Source: Micromonospora echinospora (GTDB taxonomy: Bacteria; Actinomycetota; Actinomycetes; Mycobacteriales; Micromonosporaceae). From it: DNA of 64,000 nt. Shown piece by piece: positions 28,174 through 35,727 of the stretch (its first letter is position 1; the number at the start of each line of letters is the position of its first letter). The DNA lies in contig NZ_JACHJC010000001.1 in NCBI RefSeq assembly GCF_014203425.1, positions 3,183,501 through 3,247,500 on the forward strand, given 5' to 3'. The position numbers and the translations under genes are program-made. The notes beneath the pieces were generated by a model. The model saw only the letters and a list, made by a program, of their open reading frames with translations. It searched no databases and had not been told where the DNA came from.

Positions 28174-29354
28174 CCAGCCCGGCGCTGCTCGGCAAGCGTC
28201 CCCGCCTCCGCGACGACCTGCTCTTCTCCCGCCCCTTGAACCGGGGCACGGCCACCGTCCATCTGGTCAAGGACCGTCGCAGCGGCCGGGCGTTCGAGCT
28301 GTCGGACAAGGAACGGTTCCTGGTGCGCCGGCTGGACGGGGTCCGTTCCCTGGCTGAGGTGGGCGACGAGTACGCGGCCGCGTACGGCCGCCGGCTCGGC
28401 GACGACCACTGGGTGCGGCTGTTGTGGCTGCTGCACCAGCGGGGCCTGCTCGTCGGCAGACCCGGTGAGCCGGAGGCGGCGCCGGTGGCGCGTCACGACC
28501 GGCTCGACAGGTGGGCCCGCCTGCTGGGCCGGCTGCTGAGCCCCGCGTCGGTCGCCGGGTGGGGCCTGCTGGTGGCGGCGCTGCTGGTGGCCGTCGCCTG
28601 GCACGCCGGACCGCTGTGGCAGGCGGCCCGACCGGCGTTCACGGACCCGCTCAGCCTGCTCCTGCTCGGGCTGCTCGCCTGGGCGGGCGCGGCCGTCCAC
28701 GAGTTCGCGCACGCGCTGACCGCGGTCCGTCTCGGCGCCACCGTCAAGCGGATCAACCTGGTCACGCTCACCTGCCAGATCGAGGACTACGCCTTCCTGC
28801 CGAGGCGGCGGGACCAGGCGGTGATCGCCGCCGCCGGCGGGGTGGCGAACGGGATGGTGCTGCTGCTCGCCGGCGCGCTCCTCGCCGCCCTGCCGGGCGC
28901 TTTCGCCGACCGGCTGTTCAGCGCGTACGTGCTGGTCGCCGCCGTGCAGACCATCGTCAACTTCGTTCCGCTCCCACCGTTGGACGGCTACAAGATGGCC
29001 AGCCACCTCCTGGACACGCTGGACCTGGCGCCGGAGAGCCGCCGCTACCTGTACACCGCACTGGGCCGGTTGCCCCGCCGCGGCCGTGTCCGCTATCCGA
29101 GGCGGGCCGCCGTACGCCTCGGTCTGTACGGCCTGTGGTGGCTGTTCGCCGCCGCGTCGGTGGCCGCCTGTGTGATCTCCTTCGCCGGCGCGCTCCTGGA
29201 GTCCACACTGGGCGTGTTCGGACATGTCCTGCCCGCCGCGGTCGTCGCGCTGACGCTCGCCGGCTGGCTGGCCCGGCCCCGGCGTGCCGGCTCCGCGGGT
29301 CGCTCTCATCCGTCACACCAGCAGAACATCGAAGCCCACAAGCGAAAGGCGTGA
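28170..29354 (+). CDS. M50-family membrane metallopeptidase with N-terminal PqqD-like (RRE) domain
   Basis: Candidate leader peptidase or immunity/export factor. Residues about 8-95 (RPRLRDDLLFSRPLNRGTATVHL through LWLLHQRGLLVG) follow the PqqD/RRE pattern and closely resemble the N-terminus of the F protein in this operon. Residues about 115-385 form a polytopic membrane protease with the zinc motif HEFAH (near 177-181) and the second site-2-protease motif NFVPLPPLDGYK (near 264-275). Six or so hydrophobic segments are visible. GTG 28170 overlaps the previous stop; a longer in-frame reading inside the upstream gene is rejected. The proteolytic substrate is an inference. Confidence 0.85.
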   Translation: MTSPALLGKRPRLRDDLLFSRPLNRGTATVHLVKDRRSGRAFELSDKERFLVRRLDGVRSLAEVGDEYAAAYGRRLGDDHWVRLLWLLHQRGLLVGRPGEPEAAPVARHDRLDRWARLLGRLLSPASVAGWGLLVAALLVAVAWHAGPLWQAARPAFTDPLSLLLLGLLAWAGAAVHEFAHALTAVRLGATVKRINLVTLTCQIEDYAFLPRRRDQAVIAAAGGVANGMVLLLAGALLAALPGAFADRLFSAYVLVAAVQTIVNFVPLPPLDGYKMASHLLDTLDLAPESRRYLYTALGRLPRRGRVRYPRRAAVRLGLYGLWWLFAAASVAACVISFAGALLESTLGVFGHVLPAAVVALTLAGWLARPRRAGSAGRSHPSHQQNIEAHKRKA

Positions 29355-29356
29355 CC

Positions 29357-30268
29357 ATGCCAGCCACCGACGATCCGGCCATCGTGCTGGACTCCGTGAG
29401 CAAGTCGTACGGCGAGGTGAGAGCGGTGGACGACGTCACCGTCTCGATCGGCCGCGGCGAGTTCTTCGGCATGCTCGGGCCCAACGGCGCGGGCAAGACG
29501 ACTCTCATCGAGATGATCGAAGGTCTGCGGACCCCGGACCGCGGCACCGTGCGGGTGCTCGGCATGTCGCCGACGCCGCGCAACCTCGACCTGCTGCCGA
29601 AGATCGGCGTGCAGACCCAGCGGTCGGCGTTCTTCACCCGGCTGACCGCCCGGGAACATCTGGTGACCGTCGCCGCGCTCTACGGCCTGCCCGCCTCCGT
29701 CGCGGACCGGGCGCTGAAGCTGGTCGGGCTGACCGACTCGGCCGACATCCGGGTCACGAACGTCTCCGGTGGACAGCGCCAGCGCCTCGCCATCGCCTCG
29801 GCGATCGTGCACGACCCCCAGGTGATCTTCCTGGACGAGCCGACCGCCGCCCTGGACCCGCAGGCCCGTCGTGATCTCGGGCAGTTGCTGCGGGAGCTGA
29901 AGGCGGGCGGCAAGACCATCGTCTACACCACCCATCACCTGGACGAGGCGCAGGCGCTGTGCGACCGGGTCGCCATCCTCGCCGCCGGGCGAGTCCTGGC
30001 CCTGGACAGCCCACGGGAGCTGATCGCGCGATCCGGCGTCGGCACCCGTCTCGTCGTACCCGCCGGCCGGCTCAGCGCGGAGCAGGCCGGCCAGATCGAC
30101 GGCGTCGACGGGATCGACTTCGAGGACGGCGCGGTCGTCCTGCGTACCACCCAGACGGCCCGGGTGCTGGCCGCCCTCGGCGCCGAGGGCGGCCTCGACG
30201 AGGTGGAGACCCGCCCGGCCACCCTGGAAGACGTCTACCTGCAACTGATGGGAGCGCCGCAGGCATGA
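29357..30268 (+). CDS. ABC transporter ATP-binding protein (drug/peptide exporter type)
   Basis: A 303-residue ATPase with Walker A GPNGAGKTT (near 41), Q-loop GVQTQRSAFF, signature VSGGQRQRLAIA, Walker B VIFLDEPTAALDP and H-loop TTHHLDEA. The C-terminal extension (VGTRLVVPAG through ETRPATLEDVYLQLMG) is typical of ABC-2 exporter ATPases of the DrrA type. It pairs with the permease that follows by a four-base overlap. Expected job: export of the mature peptide and self-resistance. Only two bases separate it from the protease gene. Confidence 0.92.
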   Translation: MPATDDPAIVLDSVSKSYGEVRAVDDVTVSIGRGEFFGMLGPNGAGKTTLIEMIEGLRTPDRGTVRVLGMSPTPRNLDLLPKIGVQTQRSAFFTRLTAREHLVTVAALYGLPASVADRALKLVGLTDSADIRVTNVSGGQRQRLAIASAIVHDPQVIFLDEPTAALDPQARRDLGQLLRELKAGGKTIVYTTHHLDEAQALCDRVAILAAGRVLALDSPRELIARSGVGTRLVVPAGRLSAEQAGQIDGVDGIDFEDGAVVLRTTQTARVLAALGAEGGLDEVETRPATLEDVYLQLMGAPQA

Positions 30269-31020
30269 GCGCATACACCGCACTGGCCCGGGCCAGCTAC
30301 AAGGCGAGCGTCCGGGACGGCACGACGCTGTTCTTCACGTTCGCGTTCCCGCTGGTCTTCCTGGTCATCTTCGGACTGATCTTCCGCAACCAGGAGGTCG
30401 CCGAGACCGGCCACGGATACATCGACTTCATCGCGCCGGGCGTGCTGTCGTGGGGCCTGGCCAGCGCCGCGCTGTTCGGCGTGTCGTTCACCCTGATGCA
30501 GTGGCGCAACGACGACCTGCTGCGCATCATCCGGCTGTCGCCGACGAGCATCTGGTCCGTGGTCGGCTCCCGCTACGCGGTCGCGCTCGCCATCGGCGTC
30601 GCGCAGAGCCTGCTCTTCGTCGGCGTGGCCATGCTGCCCTTCCTGGGCATGCGTCCGGACGGGAAGTGGCCGCTGTCCCTGCCGATGATGCTGCTGGCGG
30701 TGACCACGTTCCTGGCGCTGGGCCTGATCGTCGGCTCGCGTGCGGACACCGCGGAGGCGGTGGCCGCGATCGCCAACTGCATCGTGGTGCCGATGGCCTT
30801 CCTGTCGGGGTCGTTCTATCCCCTGGAGCTGATGCCCGGGTGGTTGCAGGGCATCTCCCGGGCGCTGCCGCTGCGCTACGTCAACGACGGTATGGCGTAC
30901 GCCTTCACCGGGTTCGGCTCCATGACCGACTATCTGGTGGCGTGCGGCGCGCTGGTCGGCTTCGCTGTCGTGTTCGCGGTCATCGGCGTGCGTACCTTCC
31001 GGTGGAGCCACAGCTCGTGA
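30265..31020 (+). CDS. ABC-2 type transporter permease
   Basis: A 251-residue membrane protein with six hydrophobic segments and the ABC-2 pattern (FTFAFPLVFLVIFGLIF near the N-terminus; late PMAFLSGSFYPLELMPGWLQGISRALPLRYVNDGM). Forms the channel for the preceding ATPase, probably as a homodimer. ATG 30265 overlaps the ATPase stop, and its stop overlaps the GTG of the second YcaO gene. Confidence 0.9.
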   Translation: MSAYTALARASYKASVRDGTTLFFTFAFPLVFLVIFGLIFRNQEVAETGHGYIDFIAPGVLSWGLASAALFGVSFTLMQWRNDDLLRIIRLSPTSIWSVVGSRYAVALAIGVAQSLLFVGVAMLPFLGMRPDGKWPLSLPMMLLAVTTFLALGLIVGSRADTAEAVAAIANCIVVPMAFLSGSFYPLELMPGWLQGISRALPLRYVNDGMAYAFTGFGSMTDYLVACGALVGFAVVFAVIGVRTFRWSHSS

Positions 31021-32948
31021 CCGCACCCGCGGCGTCGGCGCCCTCGGTCCCGCTGTCCGCCGCCGCGGCCCGGCTCGACGCGCACCTGCGCCGGCGCTGG
31101 TCGGCGCGGCCGGTGGGCCCGGCGCCCCGGGTGGTCACGCTGGGCGCCGGCGACGCGCTGGCCGGGGCGGCGCCGCACCGGCGGCACGCCACTGTGCACC
31201 TGAGCGCGGACGCGGTGCTGGTCGGCCCGGTCGCCGGTGCCCCGCCGGGGGCCGCCTGCGGACACTGCCTGGCCATCCGATGGCAGCGGCTGCGCGGCCG
31301 CAGCGAACGCGACGCGCTGGAGACCGGTGGCGTTCCGACAGCTGTCGGGCCGTGGCCCAGGCTCACCGCCTACCAGCTCGACGCGGTGTGGGACCTGTAC
31401 CGGGCGGTGCACGCCACGCCGGCCCGGCCCGCGCCGCCGACGTGGGACGACCCGGACCGGCGGCTGGCCCGGGTCAGCCGGCTGGAGCTGAACACGCTGC
31501 GGGTACGCACCCATCCGGTGCTGGCGGAGCCGCGGTGCCCGACGTGCTCGACGGCGCGTCCCGACTCGCCGGCCGAGGTGCCGGAGCTCGACCGGCCGGC
31601 GCCGAAACCGGCCGCCGACGCCTACCGGCTGCGCGCCCCGGGGGACTACCCGCTGCCCCGCGCCGCCCTGGTCAACCCGGTCTGCGGGGCGCTCGGCGCG
31701 GGCACCCAGCTCACCATCACCTCACCCACCACCGCCCCGGTCACCGGCAGCGTCTTCATCCGGGGCTACGGCGGGCTGCTCGACGTCTCCTTCAGCGGCC
31801 AGTCCACCGGCTACGACGCCAGCCACGCGCTGGCGTACCTGGAAGGGCTGGAGCGGCACGCGGGCACCCACCGGCGGCGCAACCTCGTCCCCGTCGTCGC
31901 CGCGTACGCGGACGTCGCCGAGCACGCCCTGCACCCGGACGAGTGCGGCAGCTATCCGGACGAGGTGTACGACCACGACCCGATCCTGCGCCGCTTCGAC
32001 CCGGACCGGCCGATCCCCTGGGTGTGGGGCCGGGACCTGCGCACCGGCCGGCCGGTGCTGGTGCCCCGGCGGCTCTGCTTCTACAGCTCCCCGGCGGCCG
32101 GGGACACGTTCGTGCTCTCGTCCTCCAGTGGCTGCGCCACCGGCAGCTGCCTGGCCGAGGCGGCCCTGTTCGGGTTGCTGGAGCTGATCGAGCGGGACGC
32201 CTTCCTGCTCGGCTGGTACGGCAACCTGACGCTGCCGAGGATCGACCTGGCGAGCTGTTCGCCGGCGGTACGGGCGATGGCCGACCGTGCCGAGTTGCAG
32301 GGCTACGCGCTGCACGCCTTCGACAACCGGATCGACCTGGACGTGCCGGTGGTGACCAGCCTGGCGGTCCGCCACGACGGTGGGCCCGGACTGCTCTCCT
32401 TCGCGGCAGCCGCACACGTCGACCCGGAGCAGGCGGTGGCCGGCGCGGTCACCGAGGCGCTCACCTACATTCCGCACCAGCCGGCCACGGTGCGCCGGCG
32501 ACGGGGCGAGCTGGAGCGGATGGCCGACGACTACGGCCTGGTCCGCCGGCTGCCGGACCACTCTGCCCTGTTCGGCCTGCCCCGGATGGCCCGGCACGCC
32601 GCGACGTACCTGCGCGACGCGGTGGCGCGGGACGTCGCGAGCGTCTTCGCCGGTCACCGGGAGGCCGGCGCCCGGGACCTCCTCGACGACCTGGGCCGGG
32701 TCCTGGACACCCTGCACCGGCGCGGCCACCGGGCGATCCTGGTCGACCAGACGAGCCCGGAGCAGGAGGCGGTCGGGCTGCGGTCGGTATGCGTGGTGGT
32801 GCCCGGCCTGCTGCCGATCGACTTCGGCTGGTTGCGTCAGCGGGCGCTGCACCTGCCGCGCCTGCGCACCGCTCCGTACGCGGCAGGGCTGGCCGGGGCG
32901 GTGCTCACCGACGACGACCTGCGCCGCGTTCCCCACCCGTTCCCCTGA
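31017..32948 (+). CDS. YcaO cyclodehydratase 2 (azoline-forming)
   Basis: A second, complete 643-residue YcaO, only moderately similar to the first. The N-terminal part has CGHC (near 81) and CPTC (near 174), again a likely zinc tetrad; the YcaO domain contains NPVCGALGAGTQLTI, GQSTGYDASHALAYLEGLERHAG, the ATP motif ELIERDAFLLGWYGN (near 390-404), DQTSPEQ and LLPIDFGWLRQRALH. It also ends PHPFP. The two enzymes may divide Cys from Ser/Thr cyclisation or act on different core positions; this is inference. GTG 31017 overlaps the permease stop. Last gene of the operon, followed by a strong terminator. Confidence 0.94.
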   Translation: MTAPAASAPSVPLSAAAARLDAHLRRRWSARPVGPAPRVVTLGAGDALAGAAPHRRHATVHLSADAVLVGPVAGAPPGAACGHCLAIRWQRLRGRSERDALETGGVPTAVGPWPRLTAYQLDAVWDLYRAVHATPARPAPPTWDDPDRRLARVSRLELNTLRVRTHPVLAEPRCPTCSTARPDSPAEVPELDRPAPKPAADAYRLRAPGDYPLPRAALVNPVCGALGAGTQLTITSPTTAPVTGSVFIRGYGGLLDVSFSGQSTGYDASHALAYLEGLERHAGTHRRRNLVPVVAAYADVAEHALHPDECGSYPDEVYDHDPILRRFDPDRPIPWVWGRDLRTGRPVLVPRRLCFYSSPAAGDTFVLSSSSGCATGSCLAEAALFGLLELIERDAFLLGWYGNLTLPRIDLASCSPAVRAMADRAELQGYALHAFDNRIDLDVPVVTSLAVRHDGGPGLLSFAAAAHVDPEQAVAGAVTEALTYIPHQPATVRRRRGELERMADDYGLVRRLPDHSALFGLPRMARHAATYLRDAVARDVASVFAGHREAGARDLLDDLGRVLDTLHRRGHRAILVDQTSPEQEAVGLRSVCVVVPGLLPIDFGWLRQRALHLPRLRTAPYAAGLAGAVLTDDDLRRVPHPFP

Positions 32949-32980
32949 GCCGACCGCCGCGCCGGCGGCCGGACACGCGC

Positions 32981-33016
32981 ACGTAGGGCCGCCCCGCTAC
33001 CGGGGCGGCCCTACGT
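32981..33016. terminator. Bidirectional terminator between biosynthetic operon and precursor gene
   Basis: ACGTAGGGCCGCCCCG (32981-32996) and CGGGGCGGCCCTACGT (33001-33016) form a perfect 16-bp stem with the loop CTAC. It lies between the convergent stops of YcaO 2 and the precursor gene, so both transcripts can end here. Confidence 0.85.
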
Positions 33017-33030
33017 CGTGACCGATCCGC

Positions 33031-33207
33031 TCAGGCGCTGCAGCTGGTGGTCGAGGTGGTGCTGCTGCAGGTCGAGGTGGTGCCCGACGAGGAGCAGGAG
33101 GCCAGGATCGCCTCGGAGGCGTCGGCGTAGTCGGAGATCGCGAAGGTCTCGGACTCCAGCTCGAGGATTTCCTCGGCGAGGGCGTTGAGGTCGGTTTCGG
33201 GCGCCAT
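33031..33207 (-). CDS. RiPP precursor peptide (thiopeptide-like leader, Cys/Ser/Thr core)
   Basis: A 58-residue precursor. Residues 1-36 are an acidic leader (NALAEEILELESETFAISDY, then ADASEAILA) whose central part closely resembles thiopeptide leaders, such as the LEISDY segment of the thiostrepton precursor. Residues 37-58 form a core of 3 Cys, 10 Ser, 7 Thr, 1 Gly and a final Ala. Cys are at 38, 47 and 56, exactly nine apart. The start is ATG 33207: GGAG (33213-33216, minus strand) lies five bases upstream, and an upstream in-frame reading to 33255 adds residues unlike a leader. The gene faces the biosynthetic operon and must have its own promoter. The cleavage site before Ser37 is inferred. 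Confidence 0.9.
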   Translation of the reverse strand: MAPETDLNALAEEILELESETFAISDYADASEAILASCSSSGTTSTCSSTTSTTSCSA

Positions 33208-33268
33208 GATGACTCCAAGGGGTCGGCTCCGGCCGGTTCCTCCGGCCTGGGACAAGCAGACCGCACGG

Positions 33269-33333
33269 CGCTCACCGATCGCCGTCGTCCGGACCCCGGA
33301 TCGCTGTCACCGGCGGTGAGCGGTGTGACAGCG
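33269..33333. promoter_or_regulatory. Divergent region with repeated GGTGA(CA)GCG motifs
   Basis: The spacer between the precursor (minus) and the amidohydrolase (plus) carries four related motifs: CGCTCACCG (33269-33277), CGCTGTCAC (33302-33310), GGTGAGCG (33315-33322) and GTGACAGCG (33325-33333). The second and fourth form a perfect 9-bp inverted repeat. These are candidate operators for the SARP or LuxR-type regulator. No clear -10/-35 boxes are seen. Confidence 0.4.
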
Positions 33334-33354
33334 GCTTGCGGTTGGCTCAGCGGC

Positions 33355-34635
33355 ATGGTGTCACCCGGCCCGCTCGCGACCGCCCGCGCTCCGGGCCCGG
33401 CCCTCGACGCGGGCGTCCTGGCCCGGGCCGGCTCGCTCTACCGCGACCTGCACGCCCACCCGGAGCTGTCGGGGAGGGAGGAGCGCACCGCGGCCCGGTT
33501 CGCGGCCGCGCTGCGCGAGGCCGGCTGCGCGGTCACCACCGGCATCGGCGGGCACGGCGTCGTCGGTGTCCTGGCCAACGGCGTCGGTCCGGCGGTGATG
33601 CTCCGCGCCGAACTCGACGCGCTGCCGGTCGCGGAGCGGACCGGGTTGCCGTACGCGAGCACGGCCGGCGCCCTCGACGGCGAGGGGCGCCGGGTGCCGG
33701 TGATGCACGCCTGCGGGCACGATCTGCACCTGGCCGCGGCGGTGGGCGCCGCGGCTCACCTGGACCGCGTCCGGGACCGCTGGCGGGGGACGCTGCTCGT
33801 GCTCGGGCAGCCGGCCGAGGAGACGCTGACCGGCGCGGCGGCGCTGATCGAGGACGGGCTGTACGAGCGGTTCGGCCGGCCGGACCTCCTGCTGGCACAG
33901 CACGCGGCGCCGCTGCCCGCAGGCATGGTCGCGCACGGGTCCGGTCCGATGACGGCGGGCTGCGTCACCCTGGAGGTGACACTGACCGGCCGCGGTGGGC
34001 ACGCCGCCACCCCGCACCTGTGTGTCGACCCGGTGGTGCTCGCCGCCACCGTCGTCGTCCAGTTGCAGACCATCGTGGCCCGGCAGGTGGGGCCGGCCGA
34101 GCAGGTGACCCTGACGGTGGGTTCGCTGCGGGCGGGCCACCATCCGGGGGTGATCCCGGAGGAGGCCACGCTGGGCGTCACGATCCGGGCGCTGTCCGAC
34201 CGGGCGCTGGACGACGTGCGGGACCGGGTGGTCCGGACGGTGCGGGGTTGTTGCGAGGCCGCGGGGAGCCCGGTGGAGCCGGTGCTGCAGGTGGTGTCGC
34301 GGACCCCGGCCTACCGGGGCGATCCGGAGGTGGCCGCGCGGTTGCGCGCGGCCCACGAGCGGACGTTCGGCGCCGACCGGGTGGCCTGGTGGCCGTCGTC
34401 GCTGGCGGCCGAGGACTTCCCGCTGCTGGCCGACGGGATCCCCAGCGGATACTGGATGCTCGGTGTCGTCGGCCCGCGCCAGTGGCGGGCGGCGCCCGGT
34501 GGCAGCGCCGCCGAGAAGCTCGCCGCCCTGCCGGCCAACCACAGCCCGTCCTTCGCGCCGTACGCGGGGCTGGCGCTGCCGGCCGGGGTCGAGGCGCTCG
34601 CGTCCGGCGCGCTCACCGCACTGGCGCCGGAGTGA
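33355..34635 (+). CDS. M20-family amidohydrolase/peptidase
   Basis: A 426-residue zinc amidohydrolase of the M20D (hippurate/N-acyl amino acid hydrolase) type. Visible motifs: LYRDLHAHPELSGREERTA at the N-terminus, the metal-binding HACGHDLHL, QPAEE, the dimerisation-domain LTGRGGHAATPH and AAEDFPLL. It could trim or deacylate a peptide, but also has ordinary metabolic roles. It is divergent from the precursor gene and shares its regulatory spacer, which makes membership in the RiPP cluster possible but unproven. ATG 33355 is preferred; an in-frame GTG at 33316 would put the start within the repeated motifs. Confidence 0.85.
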   Translation: MVSPGPLATARAPGPALDAGVLARAGSLYRDLHAHPELSGREERTAARFAAALREAGCAVTTGIGGHGVVGVLANGVGPAVMLRAELDALPVAERTGLPYASTAGALDGEGRRVPVMHACGHDLHLAAAVGAAAHLDRVRDRWRGTLLVLGQPAEETLTGAAALIEDGLYERFGRPDLLLAQHAAPLPAGMVAHGSGPMTAGCVTLEVTLTGRGGHAATPHLCVDPVVLAATVVVQLQTIVARQVGPAEQVTLTVGSLRAGHHPGVIPEEATLGVTIRALSDRALDDVRDRVVRTVRGCCEAAGSPVEPVLQVVSRTPAYRGDPEVAARLRAAHERTFGADRVAWWPSSLAAEDFPLLADGIPSGYWMLGVVGPRQWRAAPGGSAAEKLAALPANHSPSFAPYAGLALPAGVEALASGALTALAPE

Positions 34636-34649
34636 CCGGCCGAAGCATC

Positions 34650-34719
34650 ATGCAACGGACCGTATGAACTTGCATCCGGTCCGCGCTCGCTGGTAACCTC
34701 TCCGCATATTAATGCGGAG
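34650..34719 (+). promoter_or_regulatory. Candidate arg promoter and ArgR operator
   Basis: TTGCAT (34670-34675) and TAACCT (34694-34699), 18 bases apart, form a plausible promoter. ATGCAA (34650-34655) is an inverted repeat of the TTGCAT, suggesting an ARG box over the -35. A perfect 8-bp inverted repeat CTCCGCAT/ATGCGGAG (34700-34707 with 34712-34719) covers the start region and the ribosome site of argC. ArgR, encoded in the same operon, is the likely ligand; this is inferred. Confidence 0.5.
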
Positions 34720-34725
34720 GTTTGT

Positions 34726-35727
34726 ATGGGCATTCGAACAGCTGTGGCCGGGGCGAGCGGGTACGCCGGAGGCGAACTGCTGCGCCTGCTCGCCGGTCAC
34801 CCCGAGTTCGAGCTGATCGCCGCCACCGCGCACAGCCAGGCCGGTCAGCCCGTGACTGCCGTACACCCGCAGCTCGCCGGCCTGGACATGGTGTTCGCCG
34901 CGACCGACCCGGCGACCCTCGCCGACGCGGACCTGGTCTTCCTGGCCCTGCCGCACGGGCAGTCCGCGGCGCTCGCCGCGGCGCTGCCCGAAACGGTCAA
35001 GGTGGTCGACCTGGGCGCGGACCACCGGCTGCGCGACGCCGCCGCCTGGTCCCGCTACTACGGTGGCGAGCACGCCGGCGCCTGGACCTACGGGCTGCCC
35101 GAGCTGCCCGGCCGGCGGGCCGGGATCGCCGCCGCGACGCGGGTGGCCAGCACCGGCTGCTACGCGGTGGCGACCACGCTGGCGCTGGCGCCGCTGATCG
35201 CGGCCGGCGCGGTACGCCCCGACGACGTGGTGGTGGTCGCCGCCTCCGGTACCTCCGGTGCGGGCCGGGCCGCCAAGACCCACCTGCTCGGCAGCGAGGT
35301 GATGGGCGACCTGTCGCCCTACAAGGTGGGCGCGCACCAGCACGTGCCGGAGATCAAGCAGGCCACCGGCGCGACGGGCCTCTCCTTCACGCCGGTGCTC
35401 GCGCCGATGCCCCGGGGCATCCTGGCCACCGTCACCGCCGTGCCGACCGGCGACGCCGACCCCCGCGCGGTGCTGGCCGCCGCGTACGCCGACGAGCCGT
35501 TCGTGCACGTGCTGCCCGAGGGGGCGTGGCCGCACACCGCAGCCACCGCCGGCTCGAACTCCTGTCACCTGCAGGCGACGGTGGACGTCGACTCGGGGCG
35601 GGTGATCGTGGTCAGCGCGATCGACAACCTGGGCAAGGGCGCGGCCGGCCAGGCCGTGCAGAACGCCAACCTGATGGTGGGTCTCCCCGAGACCACCGGT
35701 CTGTCCGTGTTTGGAGTGGCCCCATGA
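34726..35727 (+). CDS. argC: N-acetyl-gamma-glutamyl-phosphate reductase
   Basis: Third step of the acetylated arginine pathway: NADPH reduction of N-acetylglutamyl phosphate. The 333-residue protein has the N-terminal Rossmann motif [17 protein letters not shown], the active-site ASTGCYAV (catalytic Cys near 145), and [14 protein letters not shown]. Full length. GGAGG is at 34716-34720. Leads an eight-gene unit in which each gene overlaps the next by 1-4 bases. Confidence 0.97.
   Translation: MGIRTAVAGASGYAGGELLRLLAGHPEFELIAATAHSQAGQPVTAVHPQLAGLDMVFAATDPATLADADLVFLALPHGQSAALAAALPETVKVVDLGADHRLRDAAAWSRYYGGEHAGAWTYGLPELPGRRAGIAAATRVASTGCYAVATTLALAPLIAAGAVRPDDVVVVAASGTSGAGRAAKTHLLGSEVMGDLSPYKVGAHQHVPEIKQATGATGLSFTPVLAPMPRGILATVTAVPTGDADPRAVLAAAYADEPFVHVLPEGAWPHTAATAGSNSCHLQATVDVDSGRVIVVSAIDNLGKGAAGQAVQNANLMVGLPETTGLSVFGVAP

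Noticed and set aside
15392..34635. Insertion sequences, transposases or CRISPR arrays near the RiPP cluster
   Set aside because: None seen: no transposase motifs, no direct-repeat arrays, and composition similar to the flanks. Cluster transfer cannot be judged from this.
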